Below, one piece after another: positions 33,427-42,866 of a stretch of DNA of 64,000 nt. Position numbers and translations under genes: made by a program. The stretch comes from Anaerotruncus sp. (GTDB lineage Bacteria; Bacillota; Clostridia; Oscillospirales; Ruminococcaceae). Location of the stretch: positions 62,001 through 126,000 of the forward strand of contig JAETRV010000002.1 of NCBI GenBank assembly GCA_021770005.1. Reading direction: 5' to 3'. The notes under the pieces are model-generated. The model made no database searches and was not told where the DNA came from. It saw nothing but the letters and a program-made list of their open reading frames with translations. The first letter of the stretch is position 1. Each line of letters starts with the position of its first letter.

Positions 33427-35240
33427 CCAGCGCCCCCCTTTCCGGTTCCCACATCGGGTGTTTTCAGCGCCGGGATACGGATGCGGACGGTTGTCCCGTT
33501 GTCCGGCTCGCTCTGGATGGTCACTCCGTACGGCTCCCCAAAGGTCAGGCGGATGCGCTGGTGGACATTGCGCAAGCCGATCCCGGAGCCTTTGGAGCTA
33601 GGCGGGCTGTACCCCTGTTCCAGCAGCCGCCCCGCCAGTTCTTCCGGCATACCGGGTCCGTTGTCCGCCACCTCGACCACCAGATCGCCATTTTCCAGGA
33701 AGGCATGGATTTGGATTTCGCCCTCCCCGTCCGCATACGCCATCCCATGGTAGATTGCGTTTTCCAAAATCGGCTGGATCACCAGTTTGATTGTATAAAG
33801 CTCCGGCACCCCGTCTTCCGCCGAAATCCGGGTGGTGAACCGGTTTTTATACCGCATCTGCTGGATGGTGAGGTAGTGCCGGGCGTGTTCCAGTTCATCC
33901 GCAACCGGGATGATCGTCTTCCCCTTGCTCAACGAGATCCGGAACAGGCGCGCGAGCGAGGTGACCATCCGCACCGACTCATCGGTACGGCCGTTCTCGG
34001 TCATCCAGACCACCGAATCCAGGGTGTTGTAGAGGAAGTGCGGATTGATCTGGGAATGGAGCACATCCAGCTCGCTCCGGCGCTTCTGCTGCTCCTGTTC
34101 GATGATGTCGTCCATCAGGTGGTGCATGGTCGAGACCAGTGAATCGATCGAGCGGCCAAGATGCTCGATCTCATATGGACCGCTGACGTTGAAATCCACT
34201 TCGGTGCTCCCAGCTTCCAGCTCCTTGACCGACCGGTCAAGCGCTTTGATCGGCACCGAGATGCCCTCGGACAGCCGCAGATTGATAAACGCGAGCAGAA
34301 AGACCGAGAAGAGGATTACAAACAGGGCAAAGAGGAAGAGCTGCCCGTAGTCATCGAGCATCCCGCCGACCGGTACCACGCCGACCAGCTTCCAGCCGGT
34401 ATACCCCACCGTCCGGACAATCACCTGCCGCCGCTTGCCCTGGAACAGCTCCTCATGGCTGCCGTCCTGATAGCCGGCGGCTGCAAGGTTGTTTTCCTCC
34501 AGCAGGTCGGAATAGATCAACTGCTGCCGCGGGTGGTAGATAATCTCCCCGTTCCCGTCAATCAGGTAGAGGTATCCGCCCGAGGGGGAGAAGGTCACAT
34601 CCTTGCAAATCTGCTCGATCCCGCCGAAATTCATATCCACCAGCAGGACGCCGCTTTCGGTCCGGCCGCCGCGGGTCAGCTCGACCTGCCGGCTGAGCGA
34701 CACCACCCACCGGTACCGGTAATCCGGGTCCTCGAACAGGTTCTGAACATGCGGGGTGGAAAAATGCAGGTTCTCGATCTTTTCCTGTGCGGAGAGGAAC
34801 CAGCCCTGCCACTGTGGGGAGATGCTGTCTTTCAAGTCCGCAATCGGGGCGACCGAAACCAATTCCCCCTTCTGGGAAAACACCGCAATCGAAACCAGCA
34901 TATCCCGGTTGCCCTCGTAGAGCAGGTTCAGGCCGGCGTCGATCGTACCCGTTTCGAGGTCCACCCGCTTGATGACCCGGTAATAGGCGGTATCCGACAT
35001 CCGCATCATACTGCGCAGATAGGAATCCAGGTGCAGGTTGACCTGTGCCAGCACCCGTTCGCTGCTCTCGGCGAGCTGATGGTTGGTCGAGACCGAAAAC
35101 CGCAGGAACAGGGACAGCCCCAAAAAGAGCATCCCCGTCACCGCCACCGCCGTAAACGAGAGGGAGAGGATCATCTGGATGCTCGACCGGCGGTAAAACC
35201 CCCGCCACTGCTCCACCATCCTGCCGATCAGCCTGCGCAT
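33423..35240 (-). CDS. Sensor histidine kinase, YesM-like (HPK7)
   Basis: A 605-residue membrane kinase. First helix at about 20-45, a Cache-like external domain to about 295, a second helix (LFLFALFVILFSVFLLAFINLRL), a HAMP domain, the His-kinase motif LDVLHSQINPHFLYNTLDSVVWM with the phosphorylated histidine in NPHFLYN, and the ATPase lid (VVEVADNGPGMPEELA; GSGIGLRNVHQRI). Partner of the AraC-type regulator upstream in the same unit (stop to start gap 24 bases). Confidence 0.95.
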   Translation of the reverse strand: MRRLIGRMVEQWRGFYRRSSIQMILSLSFTAVAVTGMLFLGLSLFLRFSVSTNHQLAESSERVLAQVNLHLDSYLRSMMRMSDTAYYRVIKRVDLETGTIDAGLNLLYEGNRDMLVSIAVFSQKGELVSVAPIADLKDSISPQWQGWFLSAQEKIENLHFSTPHVQNLFEDPDYRYRWVVSLSRQVELTRGGRTESGVLLVDMNFGGIEQICKDVTFSPSGGYLYLIDGNGEIIYHPRQQLIYSDLLEENNLAAAGYQDGSHEELFQGKRRQVIVRTVGYTGWKLVGVVPVGGMLDDYGQLFLFALFVILFSVFLLAFINLRLSEGISVPIKALDRSVKELEAGSTEVDFNVSGPYEIEHLGRSIDSLVSTMHHLMDDIIEQEQQKRRSELDVLHSQINPHFLYNTLDSVVWMTENGRTDESVRMVTSLARLFRISLSKGKTIIPVADELEHARHYLTIQQMRYKNRFTTRISAEDGVPELYTIKLVIQPILENAIYHGMAYADGEGEIQIHAFLENGDLVVEVADNGPGMPEELAGRLLEQGYSPPSSKGSGIGLRNVHQRIRLTFGEPYGVTIQSEPDNGTTVRIRIPALKTPDVGTGKGGAG

Positions 35241-35264
35241 CTATACGCCCTCCTTCCCCGCATA

Positions 35265-36848
35265 TCACCCGCCGCGGAATTTGGTCGGGGACATGCCAAA
35301 ATGTTTCTTAAAGACATAACTGAAATAGTTTGGGTCCAGATATCCGGTTTTCTCCGCGATCAGATAGGTTTTATCCTCACTGTTGCGCAGTAAGTCGGCC
35401 GCGTGTTCCATCCGCACCTGGGTCACATAGGCGGTGAAACTCATATCGGTTTCTCGCTTGAACAGGGTCGAAAAATAGGCCGGGCTCAGGTGCAGATAGG
35501 CGCAGAGGGTTTCGACCGAAAGGTCGGTTTCCGCATAGCGGCTCTCGATAAACGCTTTTGCTTTCTCGACCGTACGGCCTGCTGAATCGGTCCTGCGCCG
35601 TCCGAGCAGCTCATGAATTCGGATACACCGGTCGACGCACCAGTTTTCCAGCTCGTCGATCGAATCAAAATCGGTGATCTGCACCGCGCCGGTGAACCCT
35701 TCCCCAAAGACCGACTCCATCTCCAATCCAGCCCCACGGGTCAGGCGCAGCAAGCTGGTGAACAGCTCGAGAAAAAACAGGTGGCACTGCGGGAGGGCGA
35801 GGCCCGCTTCCCGGATTTTGCCCGCCAGACGGCTCACCACCGCGCGCACCTCCTCCGGTGTGCCGAGCTTGACCGCCCCGACCAGCTCCCGTTCGTCGTT
35901 CTCATCAAAGGTGGACACGGTGCCACTTTCCGGTTCCAGGTCCCCAATGTAGATGGCGCGCCCGGCCCCCACCAGGACCCGGTAGTCGAGCGCGCTGCGC
36001 GCCCCCGCCGCCGCGAAGGGGATTTCTGAAATCGAACCACAGGGCAGACCGATCCCGACCGTCAGGGTGAGGTTTAAATAACTCTTCGCCAGCTGGCAGA
36101 CCCGGTTGACCTCCTCAGTCAGCCGGTACATCTGCGGCGCGTGGTCGAACCCCGCGAGCAGCGCGACCGAGTCCCCGTAGAGGAACGCCCGGCAGACGCA
36201 TCCCTGTGCATGCAGGTGGTCCTCGAAGAATGCCCGTACCGAAAGCGCAAGCAGCTCCCCGCGCTCGTCCGGGCTATCAAACTGCGCCATCCCGACCGTC
36301 CATGCACAACCGCTGAGGTCGATGTCGTAGCGCGCCGCGCGGGCCGCTGCCTGCTCCGCGCGGATACGCCCATCCAGCAGTTGGGTGTAAAACAGCTCAC
36401 GCAGGATCGGCAGCGATTCCTCATACTGCCGCCGGAGGATTTCCAGGTTCTGAACCTCCGCGCGGTGCGCGTCGAGCTGTTGTTTCAGCCTGTCCAGAAC
36501 GGTTGAAAGTTCCTGGGCATTGATCGGCTTGAGGATATATTCAAAGACGTTCATCTGAATCGCCTGTTTGGCGTATTCAAAGTCGTCAAAACCGGAAAAT
36601 AGTACGAATCTGGCTGCCGGAAGGCTCTTGGTCAGAAGGCGGCAAAGTTCCAGGCCGTCCATGAACGGCATACGGATGTCGGTCAGGACGACATCCGGGC
36701 GGAGCTGCTCCGCCAGTTCAAAGGCTTCCTGCCCGTTCTCCGCCTCTCCGACCAGCGAGAAGCCCAGCGATTCCCAATCCATCTTCCGGCTGATGCCGAC
36801 CCGGATATCCTCTTCATCGTCCACCAGCAGTACACGGTAGGGCTGCAT
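35265..36848 (-). CDS. Response regulator, YesN-like, AraC DNA-binding domain
   Basis: A 527-residue regulator. Receiver domain 1-120: DDEEDIR acidic pocket, phosphorylated Asp in PDVVLTDIRMPFMDG, Lys in YILKPINAQEL. A central region of about 280 residues, partly GGDEF-like in layout but without that motif, is followed by two AraC helix-turn-helix units (VETLCAYLHLSPAYFSTLFKRETDMSFTAYVTQVRMEHAADLLRN; YFSYVFKKHFGMSPTKFRGG). It likely controls mglBAC in response to the sugar signal. TATAAT at 36888-36883 could be its -10 box. Confidence 0.94.
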   Translation of the reverse strand: MQPYRVLLVDDEEDIRVGISRKMDWESLGFSLVGEAENGQEAFELAEQLRPDVVLTDIRMPFMDGLELCRLLTKSLPAARFVLFSGFDDFEYAKQAIQMNVFEYILKPINAQELSTVLDRLKQQLDAHRAEVQNLEILRRQYEESLPILRELFYTQLLDGRIRAEQAAARAARYDIDLSGCAWTVGMAQFDSPDERGELLALSVRAFFEDHLHAQGCVCRAFLYGDSVALLAGFDHAPQMYRLTEEVNRVCQLAKSYLNLTLTVGIGLPCGSISEIPFAAAGARSALDYRVLVGAGRAIYIGDLEPESGTVSTFDENDERELVGAVKLGTPEEVRAVVSRLAGKIREAGLALPQCHLFFLELFTSLLRLTRGAGLEMESVFGEGFTGAVQITDFDSIDELENWCVDRCIRIHELLGRRRTDSAGRTVEKAKAFIESRYAETDLSVETLCAYLHLSPAYFSTLFKRETDMSFTAYVTQVRMEHAADLLRNSEDKTYLIAEKTGYLDPNYFSYVFKKHFGMSPTKFRGG

Positions 36849-36993
36849 ACCTCTCCCCCTTGCTCTCTCTTGAAATACTTCGATTATACTACAAATCTAC
36901 CTCGGACGCCATACCCTAAGAACCCGTTCTGAATCTTTTACAGGGGGCTTTTTTACCTGCAAAACGATTGAATTTTTTATCTCTGTACGACAA

Positions 36994-37024
36994 AAACCCG
37001 CTGCCGGGAATCGGCAGCGGGTTT
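36994..37024 (-). terminator. Rho-independent terminator of mglBAC
   Basis: AAACCCGCTGCCG/CGGCAGCGGGTTT, a perfect 13-bp stem, followed on the minus strand by TTGTCG after the T run. Confidence 0.9.
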
Positions 37025-37040
37025 GAAAGAAAAGGGAATT

Positions 37041-38090
37041 TTATTTTTTGACCAGATATTTCCGCATATCGAGCGCACAGGCAAAAAGGATGATGCCGCC
37101 CTTGATGAGGTACTGCAAATCCTGGTTAATACCGATCATGTTCAGGCCGATGAAAATCAGTCTGAGCAGCAGGACGCCGATCACGATGCCGCGGATCTTA
37201 CCGATACCGCCGACGAACGAGACGCCGCCGATGACGCAGGCCGCGATGGCATCCAGCTCGTAGTTGAAGCCGGTGTTGGCGGTGTTGGACGCGACGCGCG
37301 CACCCTCGATGAAACCGGTGATGCTGTACATTGCGCCCGCCAGTGCAAAGACCATGATGGTGGTCATAATGACATTGACACCCGAAACACGGGCCGCTTC
37401 CTCGTTCGCGCCGAGCGCAAACATGTTTTTACCAAAGGTGGTCTTGTTCCAGATGAACCACATCAGCGCGGTGAGGAAGACCGCGATCCAGACATAGTTG
37501 GGGATCGGGGTACCGGCGATCGAGAAGAGCGAACCGGTGATGAAGTTCTTATAGGAATCGTCCAGGCCCGAAATCGCCATACCGTTGTTGTTGCCCATCT
37601 TGACATAGAGCAGCAGCAGGGTGTAAACGATCAGCTGGGTGCCAAGGGTGACGATGAACGGATGGAGCTTGAATTTTGCAACAAAGAAACCGTTGAACGC
37701 GCCGAACGCCGCGCCGATTACAATCGCGATCAGGATGACCACCGGGATCGGCAAAGTGCCGATGTTGGGCCACATCTTGTTTGCGCCGCCCACCGCCTGA
37801 AGCAGCGAGGCCGAGACACAGGCGGTCAGGCCAACGATACGGCCCGCCGAAAGGTCGGTACCGGTGAGCACGATACAACCTGCGACACCCAGCGCCACCG
37901 GCAGGTAAGCCGCAGTCTGCGCGATGATGTTGATGAGCGAAGCCGGTTTGATAAAGTTCGGGTTGCGGATCGCGATATAGATAATCGCAATAAACATCAG
38001 GATAAACAGGGCATTGTTCAGCAGCAGGTTGCCGACCCGTTTGGCATCCCACGGCTGTTTTGCGATTGCTTTTCCGGGATTATTACTCAT
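37041..38090 (-). CDS. mglC: Galactose/methyl-galactoside ABC transporter permease
   Basis: A 349-residue inner-membrane permease of the ribose/galactose importer family with eight to ten hydrophobic segments. Typical segments: GVAGCIVLTGTDLSAGRIVGLTACV, FGAFNGFFVAKFKLHPFIVTLGTQLIVY, FGKNMFALGANEEAARVSGVNV (the EAA-like coupling loop) and AACVIGGVSFVGGIGKIRGIVIGVL. It follows mglA by 14 bases. Confidence 0.95.
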   Translation of the reverse strand: MSNNPGKAIAKQPWDAKRVGNLLLNNALFILMFIAIIYIAIRNPNFIKPASLINIIAQTAAYLPVALGVAGCIVLTGTDLSAGRIVGLTACVSASLLQAVGGANKMWPNIGTLPIPVVILIAIVIGAAFGAFNGFFVAKFKLHPFIVTLGTQLIVYTLLLLYVKMGNNNGMAISGLDDSYKNFITGSLFSIAGTPIPNYVWIAVFLTALMWFIWNKTTFGKNMFALGANEEAARVSGVNVIMTTIMVFALAGAMYSITGFIEGARVASNTANTGFNYELDAIAACVIGGVSFVGGIGKIRGIVIGVLLLRLIFIGLNMIGINQDLQYLIKGGIILFACALDMRKYLVKK

Positions 38091-38104
38091 GGTGCATCCC
38101 CCTC

Positions 38105-39607
38105 CTATACATATTTCGCAGCCAGCGTCAGGATCTCTTCCTGACTGGTGTTTTTCGCATCCACCTCACCGGCCACCTGCCCGCCCGACATGACCAGAAT
38201 CCGGTCACAAACACCGAGCAGCTCGGGCATTTCGGAGGATACCATGATAACCCCCTTGCCCTCGTTCGCAAGGTCGATGATAAGCTGATAGATCTCGTAC
38301 TTTGCGCCGACGTCGATACCGCGCGTCGGCTCATCCAGCAGAAGCACCTCCGGCTTGGTCAACAGCCAGCGGCCGATAATGACCTTTTGCTGGTTACCGC
38401 CCGAGAGGGAGCGGATCTGGGTTTTCTGGCTGGGCGTTTTGATATGCATTGCCTTAATCGCCCAATCGGTGTCCTCCGCCATCTTTTTGTCGTTCAGGCA
38501 GATGCCGGCCATCAGGTAGCTTTTCAGGTTGGAGATGACGGTATTTTCCAGGATATCCCGGATGCCGAAGATACCGGTTGCGCGGCGCTCCTCAGTCAGG
38601 AGGGCAAACCCGTTTTTGATCGACTCCTGTGGGGACCGGTTGAATATCTCTTTGCCATGCAGGCGGATCGTGCTGCCGGTCTCCTTGGTCATCACCCCAA
38701 ACAGGTTTTCCAGAACCTCGGTACGCCCGGAACCATCCAGGCCCGCAATCCCGAGGATTTCCCCCTTGTGCAGGTTGAACGACGCGTCCTTGAGCCGGGT
38801 GTACCGCCCTTGCAGGTGCTCGACCTCCAGGATCACCTCATCCGGTTTATTGGTCTTGGGCGGGAACCGGTTAGTCAGCTCGCGTCCGACCATCAGCCGG
38901 ATGATCTCCTCCATGGTCAGCTCTTTTGCCGGACGGGTTGCCACCCAGGTGCCGTCACGCATGATCGTAACATCGTCCGAGATCCGCAGGATTTCCTCCA
39001 TCTTGTGCGAGATATAGATGATCCCGCAGCCCTTTTCCTTGAGCATCGTGATGATGCGGAACAGGTGCTCAACCTCGGTCTCGGTCAGGGAGGAGGTCGG
39101 CTCATCGAATACAATGATCTTCGCATCGTACGAAACCGCCTTTGCGATCTCCACCATCTGCCGCTGGGAAACCGGCATGGTGGACATGATCGCCGAAGGG
39201 TTGACCTTGACCTCGAGGTTCTCAAAAATCTCCTTGGTGCGCTGGCGCATGATCCGCTCGCTGACCATGATCCCGCCTACCTTGGGGTAACGCCCCAGCC
39301 ACAGGTTATCCTGTACGCTGCGGGTGAGCGCCTGGTTCAGCTCCTGATGCACCATTGCAACGCCATTTTCCAGCGCTTCCTTGGAGCTTCTAAAGTTGAC
39401 CTCTTTGCCTTCCAGCGTGATCGTGCCGCCGTCCTTGCTATAAATTCCGAACAGGCACTTCATCAGCGTCGATTTCCCCGCGCCGTTCTCGCCCATCAGC
39501 GCGTGGACAGTGCCGGGACGGACTGTCAGCGACACGTTGTCCAGCGCCTTGACGCCGGGGAACTCTTTGCTGATATTCTTCATTTCCAGCAGTGCTGGCC
39601 GATCCAT
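38105..39607 (-). CDS. mglA: Galactose/methyl-galactoside import ATP-binding protein
   Basis: A 500-residue protein with two fused ABC ATPase domains. N-domain: [16 protein letters not shown] (Walker A), [15 protein letters not shown] (signature), [11 protein letters not shown] (Walker B). C-domain: [16 protein letters not shown] (degenerate Walker A), [15 protein letters not shown] (signature), [16 protein letters not shown] (Walker B). ATG at 39607 has GAGGAGG upstream; the longer frame to 39721 is the structured mglB-mglA spacer. Confidence 0.96.
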   Translation of the reverse strand: MDRPALLEMKNISKEFPGVKALDNVSLTVRPGTVHALMGENGAGKSTLMKCLFGIYSKDGGTITLEGKEVNFRSSKEALENGVAMVHQELNQALTRSVQDNLWLGRYPKVGGIMVSERIMRQRTKEIFENLEVKVNPSAIMSTMPVSQRQMVEIAKAVSYDAKIIVFDEPTSSLTETEVEHLFRIITMLKEKGCGIIYISHKMEEILRISDDVTIMRDGTWVATRPAKELTMEEIIRLMVGRELTNRFPPKTNKPDEVILEVEHLQGRYTRLKDASFNLHKGEILGIAGLDGSGRTEVLENLFGVMTKETGSTIRLHGKEIFNRSPQESIKNGFALLTEERRATGIFGIRDILENTVISNLKSYLMAGICLNDKKMAEDTDWAIKAMHIKTPSQKTQIRSLSGGNQQKVIIGRWLLTKPEVLLLDEPTRGIDVGAKYEIYQLIIDLANEGKGVIMVSSEMPELLGVCDRILVMSGGQVAGEVDAKNTSQEEILTLAAKYV

Positions 39608-39628
39608 GTGACTCCTCCTCTCTCTGCG

Positions 39629-39733
39629 GCGGATTCCGCAGCCCTTCCCCACAGCCTGCCTGAAAGCCGGGCAACCCCTGCCGGGAACGGCTCCGGAATC
39701 CGCAGTATGCGGGGCCGTCATTGACAGCCCCGC
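39629..39733 (-). other. Nested stem-loops between mglB and mglA
   Basis: GCGGATTCCG (39629-39638) pairs with CGGAATCCGC (39694-39703), and GCGGGGC (39709-39715) with GCCCCGC (39727-39733). No T run follows. Such spacers protect the upstream message and explain excess binding protein over ATPase. Confidence 0.55.
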
Positions 39734-39786
39734 ACACTCCGCTTTTATCCTTCCGGTTGGTGCGCGTTTGCGTTAAACCGCTTCAC

Positions 39787-40947
39787 TCAGCCGGTGTATA
39801 CGCCGTACGGGACACGGATTTTGGCTACGCCTTCATCAACGTTAAAGTCGGAGGTGTTGTCCATCAGAGCCGCTCCGCTGTTGAGGTTGGAAACCAGGGC
39901 GGTGATGGTGGTTGCCATACCCTCTGCATCCTGCATGATGGTACCGGTCATCTGACCCTTCTGGATTTTCTCTTTCGCAGAATCAACCGCGTCTACACCG
40001 AAGACCGGGATGCCCTTGCCGTCGCCGTTGTTGTAGCCAGCAGCCTGAAGCGCCGCAACTGCGCCTTCCGCCATACCGTCGTTATTGGCGATGACCATTT
40101 CGATCATGTTGTTGTTTGCCTCGGAATACTCAGCGAGGATGGTGTTCATATAGTCGGTCGCAGCCTGCGAGGACCATGCGCCGGTCTGGTCGACCAGATA
40201 CTTGGAAGCGTTGCCTGCGTTGTAGAAGGTCAGCGGGGATTTGCCGGCCTCTTCGAGCAGCTTGTCGCAGTCCTCAACCGCAAACTGGGTGCGGTACTCG
40301 GCCTCTGCGTTGCCCTCCTGGCCCTTGAACATGACATAGGAGATGGTGCCGTCCTTGTTGAGGTCCACTGCATCGTAGTTGGCGAGCAGATACTCAGCGA
40401 TCATCTGGCCCTGCATGTGGCCGGCCTCGGCGGCGTCGGTGCCGACGAATGCGCAGTTCTCATAGCTCTTGACGACATCGTCCGCAACCTCGCGGTTGAA
40501 GAAGATGATCGGGATACCAGCGGTTTTCGCTGCGTCGCAGGCGGTCTGCGCTGCATCCGGCGAAGAGGTCTCAACGATATTGACGATCAGCAGGTTGCAG
40601 CCGTTGGTGATCGCGGTGTTGATCTGGTCGAGCTGGTTGGCCTGGTTGTTGTTGCCGTCGTAGTTCTGGAAGGTGACGCCCAGTTCATTGAGCTTCGCAT
40701 CCATGTTGGTGCGCACGCTGGTGATGTAAACATCCGAGAAGGTGTAATAGAATACGCCTACATTCAGGTCGGACGCTGCCGGAGCCGGGGTCTCAGCCGG
40801 AGCCGAAGAAGCAGGAGCTGCCGGAGCCTCGGAAGAAGCCGGTGCAGGTGCAGGAGCCGCCGAAGAGGTGGACCCGGAGCCGCCGCAGCCTGCGAGCGCG
40901 GTACCGATCATTGCTGCTGCAAGGATGGAAGCCAGTAATTTCTTCAT
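39787..40947 (-). CDS. mglB: Galactose-binding lipoprotein of the Mgl transporter
   Basis: A 386-residue substrate-binding protein. Lipoprotein signal ends ALAGC (about residue 20), then an Ala/Pro/Ser linker to about 62. The binding fold shows VGVFYYTFSDVYITSVRTNM, NNQANQLDQINTAITNGCNLLIVNIVET, PIIFFNREV, FVGTDAAEAGHMQGQ, a Ca-binding-like loop DLNKDGTISY and MVIANNDGMAEGAVAAL. Two adjacent ATGs follow AGGAGG; the second is taken. First gene of mglBAC. Ligand inferred from the family. Confidence 0.94.
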   Translation of the reverse strand: MKKLLASILAAAMIGTALAGCGGSGSTSSAAPAPAPASSEAPAAPASSAPAETPAPAASDLNVGVFYYTFSDVYITSVRTNMDAKLNELGVTFQNYDGNNNQANQLDQINTAITNGCNLLIVNIVETSSPDAAQTACDAAKTAGIPIIFFNREVADDVVKSYENCAFVGTDAAEAGHMQGQMIAEYLLANYDAVDLNKDGTISYVMFKGQEGNAEAEYRTQFAVEDCDKLLEEAGKSPLTFYNAGNASKYLVDQTGAWSSQAATDYMNTILAEYSEANNNMIEMVIANNDGMAEGAVAALQAAGYNNGDGKGIPVFGVDAVDSAKEKIQKGQMTGTIMQDAEGMATTITALVSNLNSGAALMDNTSDFNVDEGVAKIRVPYGVYTG

Positions 40948-41181
40948 CATTTTTTCCTCCTAAAAATAGCTGTGGGTTTCTTTCTTTCCCTATCCCCCGG
41001 TTACTGAGAGCATTCTTGCGCCGTTTCTGCCGATTCAAACATCTCTTTTCTTTCGAACCGCTTTAACGATACAATTATAACCTCTGGGGATGCTTTTATT
41101 TTAGTTAAATTTACCTGAAAAAGCGATAGAAAAATCTTTGCTTTTCTATGAAAAAACTTGGCTGACCCAAAATCGCATAGA

Positions 41182-41207
41182 AAAAGCCCCCGGATCTACC
41201 GGAGGCT
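41182..41207 (-). terminator. Rho-independent terminator of ppa
   Basis: AAAAGCC-CCGG/CCGG-GGCTTTT with one mismatch; TTTTTC follows on the minus strand. Confidence 0.8.
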
Positions 41208-41217
41208 TTTCAGGCGG

Positions 41218-41751
41218 TCAGCCTTTGCAGAACTTCTCTATGTAATTATCGATCGCCGACTGGATGATCCCGAGCGCGGCCTCCGAACCGGACGCCTCAT
41301 TGACTGCGGTCTGTTTGCCTTCCAGCTCCTTATAAACGGTGAAGAAATGGCGCATCTCCTCAAAGATATGCTTCGGCAGCTCGTCGATATCCTTATACAT
41401 ATTGTACATCGGATCATTGAACGGGATTGCGATGATCTTTTCATCGTACTTGCCGTTATCGATCATCGAGATCACGCCAATGGGGTAGCAACGCACCAAG
41501 CTCAACGGAATCAAGGATTCCGAGCAGAGCACCAGCACGTCGAGCGGGTCGCCGTCGTCCCCATAGGTGCGGGGGATGAACCCATAGTTGGCGGGATAGT
41601 GGGTGGAGGTATAAAGGATGCGGTCCAGAATAATCAGGCCGGTTTCCTTGTCCAGCTCATACTTGTTCTTGCCGCCCTTGCCGATCTCAACCACCGCGAT
41701 GAAATCCTCTTTTGTGATCCGTTTGGGGGAAATGTCATGCCAGATATTCAC
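41218..41751 (-). CDS. ppa: Inorganic pyrophosphatase, family I
   Basis: A 177-residue cytoplasmic enzyme hydrolysing pyrophosphate with Mg2+. Active-site residues seen: the E of [16 protein letters not shown], the Y of [10 protein letters not shown], the signature [10 protein letters not shown], and the lysines near [11 protein letters not shown] choose the GTG at 41751, seven bases after AAGAGG; the frame is open to an ATG at 41790 without a ribosome binding site. Confidence 0.96.
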   Translation of the reverse strand: MNIWHDISPKRITKEDFIAVVEIGKGGKNKYELDKETGLIILDRILYTSTHYPANYGFIPRTYGDDGDPLDVLVLCSESLIPLSLVRCYPIGVISMIDNGKYDEKIIAIPFNDPMYNMYKDIDELPKHIFEEMRHFFTVYKELEGKQTAVNEASGSEAALGIIQSAIDNYIEKFCKG

Positions 41752-41830
41752 AATAAAACCTCTTTTCCATGTAGCAGTAGACGTCCGCATTTGATGATTT
41801 CAGTCTAGCACAATTCCCCCAAAAATGCAA

Positions 41831-42436
41831 TCACCATTTGGTTTTTGTTTCCACGACTTTTCCCACAATCGTGAGCTGAGAAAGCTCTTCGCCCATGAAA
41901 ATCTGGGGTTGGTAGGATTGGTTGAACGGCTGCAAAATCACTGCGCCATCCCGTTTCACCACTCGCTTGAGGGTCCCCTCCTCCCCGTCCACCAATACCA
42001 CCGCCAGCTCGCCGCTTTCGACGTCCGGCTGCTTATGCACCAGCGCGAGGTCCCCGCTGCTGATCCGCGGTTCCATGCTGTCGCCGCTCACCACCAGATA
42101 GAAATATTCCTCCGGGTTATGGACGCTGGCAGGTTCGGCGCCGTGATACTCCTGAAAGGCAAGCGCCCCATAACCCGCCCGGACGGTCCCCAGGATCGGC
42201 AGCAGAACCTCCCCGCCCAGCCCGGCAGGAACCGTTGGGGGCAGTTCCCGCCCCAGCAGCAGGTCAACCGACACTTCAAAAATATCCGCAATCTCCCGCA
42301 GGGTGGCGGGATCGGGCGTGGATTTTCCGGTTTCCCACTTCCCGACCGCCTGTTGGCTGATCCCCAGACGTTCCGCCAATGCGTGCTGGGAAAGCTTGCG
42401 CGTCTTTCGCAGCTCCTTCAGCCGTTCCGCAAACAT
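41831..42436 (-). CDS. XRE-type repressor with LexA/S24 peptidase domain
   Basis: A 201-residue regulator. N-terminal helix-turn-helix (LKELRKTRKLSQHALAERLGISQQAVGKWETGKSTPDP) and a C-terminal S24 domain with the nucleophile in VVSGDSMEP and the lysine in GTLKRVVKRDG. The autocleavage site expected near the linker could be the Ala/Val-Gly pair at GTVRAGYG. Domain order matches phage CI-like and clostridial damage-responsive repressors. It is divergent from a small membrane gene, with shared AGTTGT/ACAACT motifs over both promoters. Confidence 0.9.
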   Translation of the reverse strand: MFAERLKELRKTRKLSQHALAERLGISQQAVGKWETGKSTPDPATLREIADIFEVSVDLLLGRELPPTVPAGLGGEVLLPILGTVRAGYGALAFQEYHGAEPASVHNPEEYFYLVVSGDSMEPRISSGDLALVHKQPDVESGELAVVLVDGEEGTLKRVVKRDGAVILQPFNQSYQPQIFMGEELSQLTIVGKVVETKTKW

Positions 42437-42468
42437 CCAGCCCACCACCTTTCGTTCTCTTCTCCCCT

Positions 42469-42497
42469 ATTATACAGCGAGTAGTTGTTTTTGTCAA
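42469..42497 (-). promoter_or_regulatory. Sigma-A promoter of the S24 repressor gene
   Basis: Minus strand TTGACA (42497-42492), 17 bases, TATAAT (42474-42469): a perfect match to consensus. An ACAACT/AGTTGT motif lies in the spacer at 42483-42488. Confidence 0.93.
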
Positions 42498-42513
42498 TTT
42501 AAAACAGATAAAA

Positions 42514-42556
42514 AGTTGTATTTTCTCTTGACAACTCCAAAAAGTTGTATTATAGT
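42514..42556 (+). promoter_or_regulatory. Promoter with overlapping operator, small membrane gene
   Basis: TTGACA (42528-42533), 17 bases, TATAGT (42551-42556). The inverted repeat ACAACT-N6-AGTTGT (42531-42548) occupies the spacer and the -35 edge; another AGTTGT stands at 42514-42519. Occupation by the divergent S24 repressor would block the promoter. Confidence 0.82.
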
Positions 42557-42601
42557 TTAGAAACAAACGTTCCCAGAATTTAAAGTAAAGCAGGTGACAG
42601 T

Positions 42602-42856
42602 ATGAAACTGGTCAGGCGGGTCCGCTTCCTTTTCCAGGCAGGTGTACTACTCGCATTTTTCCTGGTATTTGGCACAGTTGGCGCATTTGAAACCGATCTG
42701 ATTAACCCGGTGCAGTTTGTCTTGCAGCTCGCTTGGTGTACCGGGTTCGGGGTTTTCTGCGCCCGGATGAGCCGCCGCCGGTTTTTTATCCGTCTGAAAG
42801 TCCTCCGCCGCCAGCCTTCTTCCAGACACCGGCAGGACCTCCTGCACGCCGCATGA
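42602..42856 (+). CDS. Small membrane protein under S24-repressor control
   Basis: An 84-residue protein with two hydrophobic segments (FLFQAGVLLAFFLVFGTVGAF and PVQFVLQLAWCTGFGVF) and a very basic C-terminal tail (MSRRRFFIRLKVLRRQ). No family is recognised. The promoter is strong and repressible, and transcription runs convergent to the radical SAM gene. Size and basic tail recall SOS-induced division inhibitors or toxin-like peptides, but nothing in the sequence proves that. Confidence 0.65.
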   Translation: MKLVRRVRFLFQAGVLLAFFLVFGTVGAFETDLINPVQFVLQLAWCTGFGVFCARMSRRRFFIRLKVLRRQPSSRHRQDLLHAA

Positions 42857-42866
42857 GCCCGGGTTT

